This document shows, in pieces, positions 21,231 through 34,217 of a stretch of 64,000 nucleotides of DNA. Location: assembly GCA_039111635.1 (NCBI GenBank), contig JBCAQO010000003.1, forward strand, positions 620,001 to 684,000, written 5' to 3'. The position numbers were made by a program, and so were the translations under genes. The DNA is from Heterobasidion occidentale. Lineage: Eukaryota > Basidiomycota > Agaricomycetes > Russulales > Bondarzewiaceae. The notes below the pieces were generated by a model. The model worked only from the letters and a program-made list of their open reading frames with translations, ran no database searches and had not been told where the DNA came from. The stretch's first letter is position 1. Each line of letters opens with the position of its first letter.

Positions 21231-22394
21231 ACGACTTTTACACATACTGGGCTATCACACTCGTTCATTCTGCTCGGGCTGGCAATCGGTATGCATGCTG
21301 CGAATGAGCACCGGTATCACAGAAAATAACATGACCTCCGCGCTCTTACCTCTGGTTTCACCTTCAATGCTATTTACCATTTTTTTTGGTCAACGCGTCT
21401 CCGTGTCTGAGAGCGCAGCATTTTCTTCCCAATCACATTTCACGCTGAAAAGCTGAATAGAGGTCGGGATGAGTGAGGTCCTGTCAAGTTTCCGCGCTCT
21501 ACCTCAACTCTCCCCAGCCTGATATTGACGGCTAGGTGTGTTCTTCATCATTAGAAGGCATCATCAATTAATGATGCTATCTTCTGATGAGGCCTTGAGC
21601 GTCAGAAGGCAGGCTGAGAGGAAGCGAAGAGTTCGCGGCTCACCATAGCCCTTGATGCTACCGCTACTATATTTGTCCACATTTTTCGGACTGCCATGGT
21701 CCTATAGCGTGGAGTCGATCCCTGCCCCCGTTCTTTACGAGGCGTGCAACCTTTGAAAGACGTATCCGCGAAACGAATGCAACGTTACATTAGTTACATG
21801 CAAACGGAAAACACATTCAAAAAAATCATATACTGTAGCCCAAGAAGTATGACATGAAAGAGGAGGATCGACGTGGCGAAACAGAACACTGACAAGAACA
21901 AAGCCTAAGTACGCCGACCGTATCGAAGCGTACTGTCCTAGCGAGATGTGGCGACGAGTAACAGAGTTACAACGGAACAAACTACGATAGGCACATTACG
22001 CATTCCCGAGAAGAACCGAGTAACGATGAGCGGGTATGCGAAAGAGTCCACGGAATGTCTGCTTGTTTAAATAGCGAATAATCCGTAAAAGGTGTGTTCC
22101 AAAGAAAATGTGGAGAGATTGCCTGAGAGGCAACGATAGCATAACGGTTCGAGCCGGAGACAGGATAGGAGGTTGTAGATCGAGTTTCCGAGAAAAGAAT
22201 GACCAGCTTGCCTGCAAGAATCGCAGACACGCCAGCCAGGGCCTGCTGCATACACATACTATGCTCGAATGTATATACAACCTCCCGTCGTATCAGGCCA
22301 GAAGAAGAGAAGCGGGCATATGTCACCCATGAGAATTTCCCATGGACGTCTGTCTGTTGTTCGCCGGAAAGGCTTTGCGAGGGGCGAAAGCTCG
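20960..22394. other. Gene-free stretch
   Basis: 1.4 kb between X2 and the stop of the surface protein gene. The first ~270 bp still belong to the X2 duplicate. Nothing else is recognised; it should contain the 3' UTRs of both genes. Confidence 0.55.
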
Positions 22395-23913
22395 CTAGGC
22401 CCTTCCTGCACCAATACCGGCACCATTTGCTCCGTAGAAAGAGTCTAGCGAGGGCTCGTAGCCGCCATGAGGTACTCTCGAGGCACCACGGGTATACGAG
22501 ACGGGCGGCGGCTGTTGTGCGTGCATGGCATTAGCAGGGTCTGCGAACGGGTGGGTGCCGCTGGGAGAAGTCCGGCGCACAGGAGCGGGGTCAGCAGCGT
22601 AGGGATCATATTCTGCGGCCTGCTGGTACGGGTCGCCACGAGGATCGTACGCGCTCGCGCGATACTCGGTACCGGGAGGATACTCTATCCCATACTCCGT
22701 CGGGTTGTAGACTCCAGCAGTGGGTTGCATGCCCCTAGGCTGCTGCTGTGAGATCCCATATGCGTCCGGCTGGCCGTAATGCATCCCGCGATCAGGATAG
22801 GCAGCCATTTCGGTAGGAGCAATCGCGATGTCCGTTGCGCTCATTCCGAGGGATCCACCGCCCAGTTCCTCGCCGCGATCGAACCCGTCGTGTGACGTAG
22901 AGGGCTTCTCAAAGTAAGTAAAGTCCTCGTCGTCGAGTTCGCGCTTGGCATTGCGTCGTCGGACATAGACCAGGATAAGACCGCTAATTATGATAAGGAC
23001 GACAACGCCGACTGCGGCGAACGTGCCAGCGACGGCTGCTTTATTGGAAAAAAATCTAGCGGAGGTAAAAAGGAGGAACAATGATTCAGAATGGATACAT
23101 GCAGATCGTGATCGGAACATTTACCCCGTCGAAGCAGCGCCGGATATACTTGTTTGGGAAGCAGTAGCAGCGCTAGAGGTGGAGACAACGCGAGACGCTG
23201 TCGCGAATGTGGCAGTCTCCGCAACTACCGCAACAGATGCAGTTTGGGTGACTTGTGCAGACGTCGCACTTGCCGAGCTCTTGGCAGAGGTCGACGCTGA
23301 CGTGCTGCACGTGAATATGCACTCAGAAGCATATGGGGATTTCAACGAATACATATACGCACCTTGAGGCCAAAGAAACGGACGATAATGAGGCAGACGA
23401 GGAGGAGGATGCTGAAGGAGACGCTGATGTCGTGGCGGACGATGTCGCTATGGTCGAGGAAGGGGTGGAAGTGGTGCCGGACGAAGGTGTGGCTGAAGAT
23501 GAAGACTCGAAGGAAGAAGAGGGCGATGGGGAAGCCGACGATGCGGATACAATAGATGTTGAGGTGACTTCTGCGGTGGAAGACGACTGCGTGACGCTGG
23601 ACGAAGGTGGTGCAGACGAAGTCTGCGCCGTCGACGAGGGAGCCTGTGAAGTCGAAGTCACCGACGATTGACTGATCGACGAGACCGACGCATTGTTGCC
23701 TTCTGGACCCGTGTCTGCCTGGCGTGCATTTACGAGCGCAAAATTCCTAGAAGAGATGAGGTCGAATTCGCGCTTTCGCGACGAGAGGACGACCGAGGGA
23801 CTTTCCCCGAAGGCAATATGGTCGCCGTAAACAAGAGTGAAAGACAGTGTGGACAAGAAGACGAGTGAAATGATTGTGAGGATGCGCGCTGCGCAGGACG
23901 GCGTGCTGCGCAT
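22395..23913 (-). CDS. Ser/Thr-rich single-pass membrane protein (Mid2/Wsc-like architecture)
   Basis: Three exons: 23913-23363, 23304-23125, 23055-22395; 463 residues. The N-terminus has a signal peptide (hydrophobic core ILTIISLVFLSTLSF). A long Ser/Thr-rich ectodomain (about residues 85-245) would be heavily O-mannosylated. One transmembrane helix near AAVGVVVLIIISGLILVYV is followed by the stop-transfer RRR, and a ~190-residue cytoplasmic tail rich in Tyr, Pro and Gly follows. This architecture is shared by cell-wall stress sensors of the Mid2/Wsc class and by many uncharacterised basidiomycete surface proteins. No cysteine-rich WSC domain is visible. The sensor role is inference from architecture only. 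The low-complexity region produces long acidic antisense frames, which I ignore. Confidence 0.82.
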
Positions 23914-24374
23914 CGTTGAGAATTACACGGGAGACAGGCAGATAATGTCGGTCTCCAGGTTGTTCGAGAGTCGACGCGATGAAGGAAGCCGTCAAATGCT
24001 CTTTATTTCGGTTTCAGCTACATTACGTAACCGCTGCGTAGTATGCAACACTGTTGTGCCTGATCGTTGCCCCTCGAACACACGCCTCGAACAGCGCTTG
24101 AACCACTATTATAGATGGATCATGGTCTCGCCACTGGGTTTCCACTTGCACTCACCTGGGATCATCGGGGACTGCAAGCCGATATCAGCTGCTTTGGTGA
24201 TGGTTCTCAAAAGTTTCAATATAGATAAGTACGTCGACGGGGCAAATCTAGACACTACTTGGAGAAGGAACGGACATCTGATGATTAGTATACCACTAGC
24301 AACGGGGGATTCTAGTCGACGGCTTCGACCATATATCAACAAGAAGAAAAAATGAGATACAATAAGAGAAATAC
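23914..24374. other. Intergenic, promoter of surface-protein gene
   Basis: 461 bp between two minus-strand genes. It holds the promoter and 5' UTR of the Ser/Thr-rich gene and the 3' UTR of the seven-helix gene. No motif is recognised. Confidence 0.5.
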
Positions 24375-25852
24375 TTAGGCTAGGGATGTTATATTTAATT
24401 CGGCTGGCTTCCCGTGGCTAGCATAGTCGTGGATGCCCGTATCCTGGACGGCGCCCATCTGGAAAGTAGCTCCCCCAGACATATGCGGTCTGGTGAAAGC
24501 CTCGACAGAAATACCGGGAATGGTAGTGGCAGATCGAGGCCTTCTGGAGCTCATGGAGCCGGCATCGCCTACAGGAATATCGGACAAGTCCCATACGGTT
24601 TTTTGGAGGCTGACCAGGACTACAATCATAGTCGGGTATATGCCCTGGACGGGTTTGAAGTGTGTCATTTGGCCGACTGCGAAGGAAGAGCGATGAGCTT
24701 ACTGCAATCTGGGGACTTGCTGCCATAAAAAGATCGAGTGCAGTGGTACTACTCGACGGTATTGCGGTAAACCCAATAAGCGCAACCTGAACGCATCCAG
24801 GTCAGGGAACGTGGGGTCAGACACCAGAAGCATTATATACTCACCCACATGAGGCAGTAGAGCACGCCAGACTCTGCAAGCAGGGCTAGGACCCTCTCCC
24901 CGACGGCTCGTCTTCTGGTACTGATGTCCCTAATGAGCCGCCGATGTTGCCTAAGATCAAAACAGCGATATATTCAGCCATGAAGATCATCAGTGACGGT
25001 CTGCATTGCGGACATACCAAGCTTTGATCGCAATGAGCGCAGTAGCCGCTATATTCGTTGCAAGTTCCAGACTCCACGTTGCGTACTGAGCGTAGTTGAT
25101 GGAGACCTGTATCTCGATGGTGTCAGAGGTCAGAGATTTGGTCATGTATCCTATCGAAACACATGTGGCGACTAGACAAAGCTCGATGAGATTCGCTAAA
25201 GTGCAAGATGTAGATTCTCACCAAAAGCACATGCCAAGAGACCGATGGGCAATACCATGACCTTGCGATTATCGCGCCATAATGTCCACGCCCTCCAGAC
25301 GACGATGGCATCACCCAGGATGTACTAAGGATATGAATGCCTCCGGATAGTCCTAGATTGAAGCGGACGAGTATACTTACATTGATCATGGGCAGATAGA
25401 GAGTCGAGACTCTCATCCCGTTGATCCAGGCATTGACCCAAGCGAATTTATTCTCCAAAGGTTGATCGGGCTGCAGAACCATGACACCCCGGATTTGTCT
25501 CAAGACAGTAACCAGTTCCACAGCCCAACAGCTTGTGGACGCCGCGAACATGGTCAGAGTGAGAGTCAGCATGATAATGTTCGCCTTTGACCTCTCCCTG
25601 CGGCTACTTTGAATCAGCCATGATGGGTATAGAACAGACATGGTAAGGTAAACATACAGAACGAGATACGTTGAAAGCGTTGCGAGAACCAGGAGAACCC
25701 CTGGAATAGGTCGAGTCAGTGTTCCTATGCATGTACAGATGGTATATCGTGAAATTACCATAGAGCAAGGATGCCAGTACAAGCGAGGATACATTGTCTA
25801 TGAAGACCGCACCGACATGTTGCAACACCGCTGGGTCTTCACTTACTAACAT
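24375..25852 (-). CDS. Seven-helix membrane protein, uncharacterised basidiomycete family
   Basis: Eight exons: 25852-25759, 25700-25658, 25606-25381, 25324-25222, 25195-25018, 24950-24845, 24786-24703, 24644-24375; 367 residues. About seven hydrophobic segments can be read, including LVLASLLYGVLLVLATLS, ANIIMLTLTLTMFAAS, the ILGDAIVVWRAWTLW block with KVMVLPIGLLACAF, ATNIAATALIAIKAW, LLAESGVLYCLMWVALIGF, and IYPTMIVVLVSLQKT before a soluble C-terminal tail. The WRAW and IYPTxIVVLVS motifs recur in a large family of agaricomycete membrane proteins of unknown role. Intron 2 (25607-25657) is 51 nt and in frame. Receptor-like function is only a possibility. Confidence 0.8.
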
Positions 25853-26370
25853 TGTGAGGTTCCGGATAATACAGGGTGATTAAGAAGGGGTCCGAGCGGG
25901 GTACGGATGCCAACTGAAGGAGAGATGAGAGACTGGATACAAAAAAACGATCGTGCAGGAGATGATATTTATAGAGAATTTCGATTCTATTACAGGGAAA
26001 TACTGTGCACAGGCTACTTAGAGATCTGCGTTCTGAAAAATGTGGCGGGTTGAAACCGCGGGTGGTGCCCTATCGATGCGCACAATTTCAAGGTGAGACA
26101 AATAAATGATGAGATTTGATGGATTCACCTATGAGATATCTGGAAAGCCTTTCCGAGTCCTTCATGCATCATGTCTATCATGTCGCGCTGTGCGCCCGAG
26201 GACTTTGAGTGAGTCAGAGCATTGAGCAAGTACGGAACATGCCGTGAAAGCTTCATGGTGACAGGTCGTGCTGTCACAGCATGTCACAGCCCCGCAACAC
26301 CACGTATAGCAGTCGATTCACTGGGCCTGTAAGGTACGACAACAGCATCTCGGGATTGATTTTTGACACT
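25853..26370. promoter_or_regulatory. Divergent promoter region, seven-helix gene / delta-COP
   Basis: 518 bp between outward-facing starts. A TGTCACAGC motif occurs twice near 26270-26290, forming a small direct repeat. No known factor site was identified. Confidence 0.45.
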
Positions 26371-28365
26371 ATGGTGAGCAAATTGCGAGCCAACCTTTAT
26401 TTCGCTGAATAAAAGCTTACTGCACTAGGTCGTACTTGCAGCGTCAATATGCACGAAGGGCGGGAAGGGTAAGCACTATATATCACATTTACACATTTAT
26501 GGACTAACGATAAATCTACCTCACCTCACCAGCTATCATTTCACGGCAGTTCCGTGAAATGTCGCGGACACGCATTGAATCTCTCCTCGCCTCGTTTCCC
26601 AAATTGATTCCGCCGAATACCCAGCACACTTCCGTCGAAACCGCGGATGTCCGCTACGTATACCAGCCGCTGGAGGACCTGTACATCGTCCTCATCACGA
26701 ACAAAGCTTCGAACATACTGCAAGATATAGAGACGCTGCACCTTTTCGCTCGCGTCGCCTCAGACATGTGCAGAAGCGCAGACCAGCGCGAGATCCTCAA
26801 AAACTCGTTCGAGCTCGTCGGTGCCTTTGACGAGATCGTGAGCCTGGGCTTCCGGGAACAGGTCAACGTCATGCAGATCAGAAGTGTTCTCGAGATGGAG
26901 AGTCACGAGGAGAAGATTCAGGATATCATTGCCCGCGTATGTCATCTCTGAATCGGGCCCACCGCTCGCGTCTGACTTCGTTCGCAGAACAAGGAAGCGG
27001 AAGCGAAGGAGGAGCTCAAGCGCAGAGCGAAACAGCTCGAGATGCAGCGCCGCGAGCAGCAGAGACGCGCAGCTGCAGGCGGGGGTGGAGGCGGGGGCAG
27101 CTACCTCGGCGGCGGACCGACTGGATATTCCCCCGTGCCCCAACGCTTTGACACTCCTTCTGCTGTCCCTATCCGCAAGTCCTCGCCAGCCCCCTCTTCC
27201 GTGCGCGCGCCTGCCTTCAAAGGCAGCGGCATGAAACTGGGGAGCAAGAAGACAAAACAGGCAGAGCTTCTGGATGCACTGGGTGGCGAGGCCCTGCTTT
27301 CGGAAGACATGTCCGTGCCAACTACGCCTGCCGTTGCATCGGCCCCTGATCTTGGGGTGACGAAGGATTCAAGAGGGAGCCTCCCTGTTGTCACACCCGG
27401 AAGGTAAGCATTGCGCGATCGTCGCTCTATCTATCAGTCTTCATGATCAATCTTGGCATAGCATCCATATCATTACAAAAGAGAACATCACGCTAGCCCT
27501 CTCGCGGGAGGGCGGCCTCGAGTCCCTGGAGGTCAAGGGGGACATGAATCTCCGCGTTTCGGAGGCGGATCTGTCTCGCGTCAAAGTCGCCCTGCTCCCC
27601 CCACCTTCCGATTTTGGCTCCGAGCTGCAGTTTAAGCAGCACCCAAACGTGGGCAAGTTCGTTGCGAACAAGGAACGCGTGATTGCCCTGAAAGATCCCG
27701 CGCGGGGATTCCCAGTCAACCAGTCGCTCGCTGTGCTCAAATGGCGGTACTCGGGCAAGGACGAGAGTTACGTCCCTCTATCCAGTGCGCCGTCTCTGTC
27801 CCTGCTGCTCGCGAAAATTGAAGGGCTGACGCGCATGTGTGCCTCGCAGTCAACTGCTGGCCGACGCCTTCAAACGATGGGACGTGCGACGTGAACATCG
27901 AGTACGAGCTCGAAAACGAGGGTCTCACGCTCTACGACCTCGTTATTTCAATTCCACTCCCGTGAGTTCGATCCCTATCCCGCACTGCCCTCCCATCTCC
28001 CATCTCGCACAACATCTGAATCATCCCACACCCTCTGAATCATTTTGTTTTGAATCAATGATCCATCCAGAGCGGGCTCGTACCCCACCGTGTCTTCGCA
28101 TTCGGGCGAGTGGCAGCTGAACCCCTCGACCCACTCGCTCGACTGGTCCATTCCGCTGGTCTCCGCGGAGGACCGGTCGGGCGCGATGGAGTTCTCCGTC
28201 AGCGGGGACGACGTCGGCGCCTTCTTCCCCGTCCGCGTCTCGTTCGTCGGCCAGGGCAACTCTGTCGGCGTCCGCGTGGCGTCTGTGTCGCGCGTGGACA
28301 ACGGCGAGGAGGTCGAGTTCTCGGAGGACGCCACCGTTACGACGGACGAGTATCTGGTTGTCTGA
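26371..28365 (+). CDS. RET2: Coatomer subunit delta (delta-COP, archain)
   Basis: Seven exons: 26371-26373, 26429-26468, 26533-26936, 26988-27403, 27462-27784, 27850-27961, 28071-28365; 530 residues. Exon 1 is only the ATG codon, joined to an exon coding VVLAASICTKGGKAIISRQF. The N-terminal longin-like domain runs to about residue 145 (REMSRTRIESLLASFPKLI). A charged coiled region and a Gly-rich/Pro-rich linker follow. The C-terminal mu-homology domain starts near ITKENITLAL and includes FKQHPNVGKF, INCWPTPSNDGTCDVNIEYEL and GSYPTVSS. The protein is part of the COPI coat for Golgi-to-ER vesicle transport. Length and motifs match fungal delta-COP and the frame is intact. Arf1, which recruits COPI, is encoded 22 kb away. 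Confidence 0.95.
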
Positions 28366-28946
28366 GGGTGTAGTTGTGTACAGTTTCTGTTCTCGGAAAA
28401 TATTCAATTTATGGTATCAATATTACCCTGACGTGCGACCCGCCTTTACCCGCTTTTGAAAACCTTGGCTATCTTGCTTTCTCTTTCGTCTCACTATCTT
28501 TGAGTACGCGGTGCATGACGAAGGTTCTAAGACCTATATCAGTCATGAATCATTCATCAGTTTTTGATAGACAATCCGATGAGAGTGAGCGGCACTGTGT
28601 GGACGGATCACAATGAAATAATTGACAGCCTTGAGACGATCAAGCTAAGGCTTGTAAACAGCTGTCAAACAGATCAACTTGTAAAAACCGGATTCTCATT
28701 AATCGGACGCGACAAGGGATATATCTTGGGGAGTTATATACAGCGTTGAGTACCAATTAGTTAGAACAACCAAGAGGGCCACAGCAGCCAATAACTGTTA
28801 TTGTAAGATCCGGGAACAGTACACCATAAGGAAGATAGCTAGAAGTAGAACATTCGACCGCGGATGGAAGTGCCGATGGCGAGGAAGGGTAAAAAAAGTG
28901 GTATCATCATCGTCGACAGCGAGAGAAATTGAAACCGTCGAGAGAA
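28366..28946. other. Intergenic, convergent 3' ends
   Basis: 581 bp between the delta-COP stop and the first alpha-tubulin stop. Only short open frames; no gene supported. Confidence 0.6.
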
Positions 28947-30966
<2,020 letters not shown>

Positions 30967-32051
30967 TGTGGGTGGTTTTTGGGAGTGACGGTGTTGATCC
31001 TGAGTAAGGCGGGACGCGTCCCAAAACAGCGCCACCGAACGCGCTCAAATATGGGCCGACAGCCACGCGACCGCTTGTTTCCGGGGTCCTCTTCGGGACC
31101 CCTCGGGCAGAAGCGGGCCCGTGGACACCTCACCATCCAGTGCAACTCCTCCGGGTCCATGCCGTTCCAACCATTAACCACGGCCGGAATCCGAATCTCT
31201 GTGTTTCATGGGTCCTGTGTGACTCACATCTAGGTTACCCGCACTCATTCTTCTGTGTTGCATGATACTTCGCCATTGCGGGGTGAGATGATCCTCGGAA
31301 CAGCGATGTCCGGATTCATATCCAGCTCAACGTTGGGTATAAAGAGGCATTTTTGCTGCTCTGCTTTCATGTCACATATTCTCCAGCCTTCTGGTCCCTT
31401 GTCTATGTCTGTAGGTTCTATGCTGTCTACGATCAAGTGCCGACGCGTCGAGCGCGCTGTGGGTAGTAGTAGCCCTTCGATAGAGCGACCCGCCTATTGC
31501 CCACAATCACATCGCTAGGATGTTGGCCAATAACTGCCGCTCGATGACGGGTCCAATGTGAGTACCAGTATTGCAAACGGGTCCCAGAAAAGAGCCCGCT
31601 TGTTCTCCTCGAGGTTCACCTTACCATCAATTAAACATGCCTGTCCATCTTCGCGGCAGTGTATTACTTCCGTCCGTGTCGTGCTTACACTGTGTGAGAT
31701 TATGTAGTATGTCTGTTTTCGAGCGCCCGTCCATGAATCGAAACAATCAAGCTGATGCAGACACGAGTTCAACTCGTTTTTATGCTCCACGCTTCACCAT
31801 GCGGGGGACTTGACGCCTGCAGGGAAACGCGAGGCGCGCACGGGCCAAGTGGTGGAGGTTGTACGTGGGAATATTTGTCAGCGAGAGGTATAACGCCTTG
31901 CCCTTCGCCCTTGCCTCTACGTCGTCCCATTCGTTTAGTCTCATCTGCTTCCTCAATGTAAGCATTTTATCCTTTCTCACCGTCTCTATCGTCTGTGGGT
32001 CGGAAATTCACGCTCACCGTTTTTTTTCTTCAGCTTCGTCTCGAGTTGAAA
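30967..32051. promoter_or_regulatory. Divergent alpha-tubulin promoter region with 5' UTR intron of copy 2
   Basis: 1085 bp between the starts of alpha-tubulin copies 1 and 2. A likely 5' UTR intron of copy 2 runs from GTAAGC at 31958 to TTCAG ending at 32033, after a T-rich tract, 18 bp before the start codon. No open frame in the region looks like a gene. Such a shared region could co-regulate the two copies. Confidence 0.6.
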
Positions 32052-33794
32052 ATGCGTGAAGTCATCTCCGTTCATGTTGGTCAGGCTGGTGTACAGATCG
32101 GCAACGCCTGCTGTAAGTCCGCTGCTTTGATACAAGGCATGCCTTCTGTGCGCCGATGAGTCGAAAACGACGTGTCGATTGGCGTTCTCACTTGATGCAC
32201 GCGCTTGTCTGGGGTATTGGCTGACGATCGAGTCTCGCAGGGGAACTCTACACCGTCGAGCATGGTCTGAGCGTGAGTACTCAGCCGGATGACACTTCCA
32301 TTTCACATGCCGACAGGATACATGCAGCCTGACGGCCGCCTGGTCGATGCTCCCTCCTCCCACAGTGCCGATGGCTTCAGCACTTTCTTCTCCGAGACGT
32401 CGTCGGGCAAGTATGTGCCCCGATCACTCTACATCGATCTCGAGCCGAACGTCATCGATGAGGTTCGCAACGGCACGTACCGAAGTCTCTTCCACCCCGA
32501 GACCATGATCACTGGCAAGGAGGATGCGGCCAGCAACTGTAGGTCAAATTCTAACATCCGCATCTTCACATGTTGACGTGGTCTAGATGCTCGTGGTCAT
32601 TACACCATCGGGAAGGAACAGATTGATGTCGTTATGGACAAGCTCCGCCGCTTGGCCGACAACTGCAGTGGCTTGCAGGGCTTCTTTGTCTTCCATTCGT
32701 TCGGCGGTGGAACTGGCTCCGGTCTTGGTGCGCTCATCCTCGAGCGCCTTTCCACCGACTATGGCAAGAAGTCCAAGCTCGAGTTCAGCGTTTACCCCGC
32801 ACCTACACTCGCGAATTCCGTTGTCGAGCCGTACAACTCCGTTCTTACGACGCACACAACGCTCGAGCATTCGGACTGCTCTTTCATGGTTTGCCGCTTC
32901 CTCATCTCACGTCTGGTACCATCAAATGACAAATGTCGATGCGCAGGTTGACAATGAAGCTATCTACGATATCTGCAAGAAGAGCCTCAACATCTCTTCG
33001 CCAAGCTTCGCCAACTTGAATCGACTCATCGCTCAAGTCGTCTCGTCAATCACGGCTTCTCTTCGTTTTGACGGCTCTCTGAACGTTGACCTTAACGAAT
33101 TCCAGACGAACCTTGTACCGTAAGTCTTAATAATGATTCGAAGGTACCCATATCTGACATACATTCCTTAGCTTCCCTCGCATCCATTTCCCTCTTGCTA
33201 CCTTCGCACCCATTCTCTCAGCGGAGAAGGCTCACCACGAGCAGAACTCTGTTGCTGACATGACCTTTTCGTGCTTCGAAACTGGCAACCAAATGGTGAA
33301 GTGCGACCCTCGTGAGGGCAAGTACAGTACGTGTATCCTATATTTCGGCCGCATACAATTCTTTACCTCATCCCGATCTTGCAGTGGCTTGCGCTCTGTT
33401 GTACCGTGGTGATGTCGTCCCCAAGGACGTCAACGCTGCCGTTGCCATCATCAAGACGAAGCGGACCATTCAATTTGTTGACTGGTGCCCTACCGGCTTC
33501 AAGCTCGGTATATGCAACGAGGCGCCTGCTCACATTCCTGGTGGTGACCTTGCCAAGGTTTCGCGGAGCATGTGCATGCTCTCTAATACGACTGCCATTT
33601 CGAGTGCATGGAGTCGACTTGACCACAAGTTCGACCTCTTGTACTCGAAACGTGCGTTTGTGCACTGGTACGTCGGTGAGGGCATGGAGGAGGGTGAGTT
33701 CTCTGAGGCTCGTGAGGATCTTGCCGCTCTCGAAAAGGACTACGAGGAGGTCGGCATCGACTCTGCGGATGTTGAGGAGGCTGGCGAATACTAA
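32052..33794 (+). CDS. Alpha-tubulin, copy 2 (intron-poor)
   Basis: Seven exons: 32052-32112, 32241-32272, 32328-32538, 32587-32888, 32947-33119, 33172-33326, 33385-33794; 447 residues. The start is [18 protein letters not shown] and the end is a Glu-rich tail with terminal [21 protein letters not shown] and VDWCPTGFK are present and the frame is intact. Compared with copies 1 and 3, five introns are missing (after NQM, GFK, SN, RL and MEE), all in the 3' half, while the intron within the KYM codons is kept. The residue-39-42 loop reads Ala-Pro-Ser-Ser, so no Lys40 equivalent. It is probably a main structural copy, given the canonical motifs; this is inference. Confidence 0.95.
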
Positions 33795-34217
33795 GTGTAT
33801 CGCTGTCTTGTTGGTTGCCTATCGTACTTTCGTGGTTTCAGTATCGTTAACTTCCTCTGGTCTTTCATTGTTTGGCCCCACGACCTGCCTAATCATGTTT
33901 TTTCTTCATTTGTCTTAACGACTTTCACGTCATGGATATCCCACTGTTTTTCTTTACCCCACTGCAATCATTCCCCTGCCTCTTTACAATAATTATATCG
34001 CATACCACTGCAATGTGACGTTCAAGATGTTCTTGTCGTGGGCTGTTCGTGTCCCGACGATGAAGCGTTTTTTGGTTCGAACCATTATCACAGTCAGTCG
34101 CCAAGTCGATGCCACTGGTCGATACGCGCCTGTGGCAACCTCAGACATCCCACCTCGACAAACACGACAGCGACATATCTTTCGGGCTTCACCGCGACGA
34201 TCTAATCAACGAAACAA
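33795..34217. promoter_or_regulatory. Intergenic between alpha-tubulin copies 2 and 3
   Basis: 423 bp holding the 3' UTR of copy 2 and the promoter of copy 3. No known motif was recognised. Confidence 0.5.

Noticed and set aside
23333..23671. Long acidic open frame on the plus strand
   Set aside because: It is the antisense of the Ser/Thr-rich coding repeat in the surface-protein gene; low complexity on one strand keeps the other strand open.
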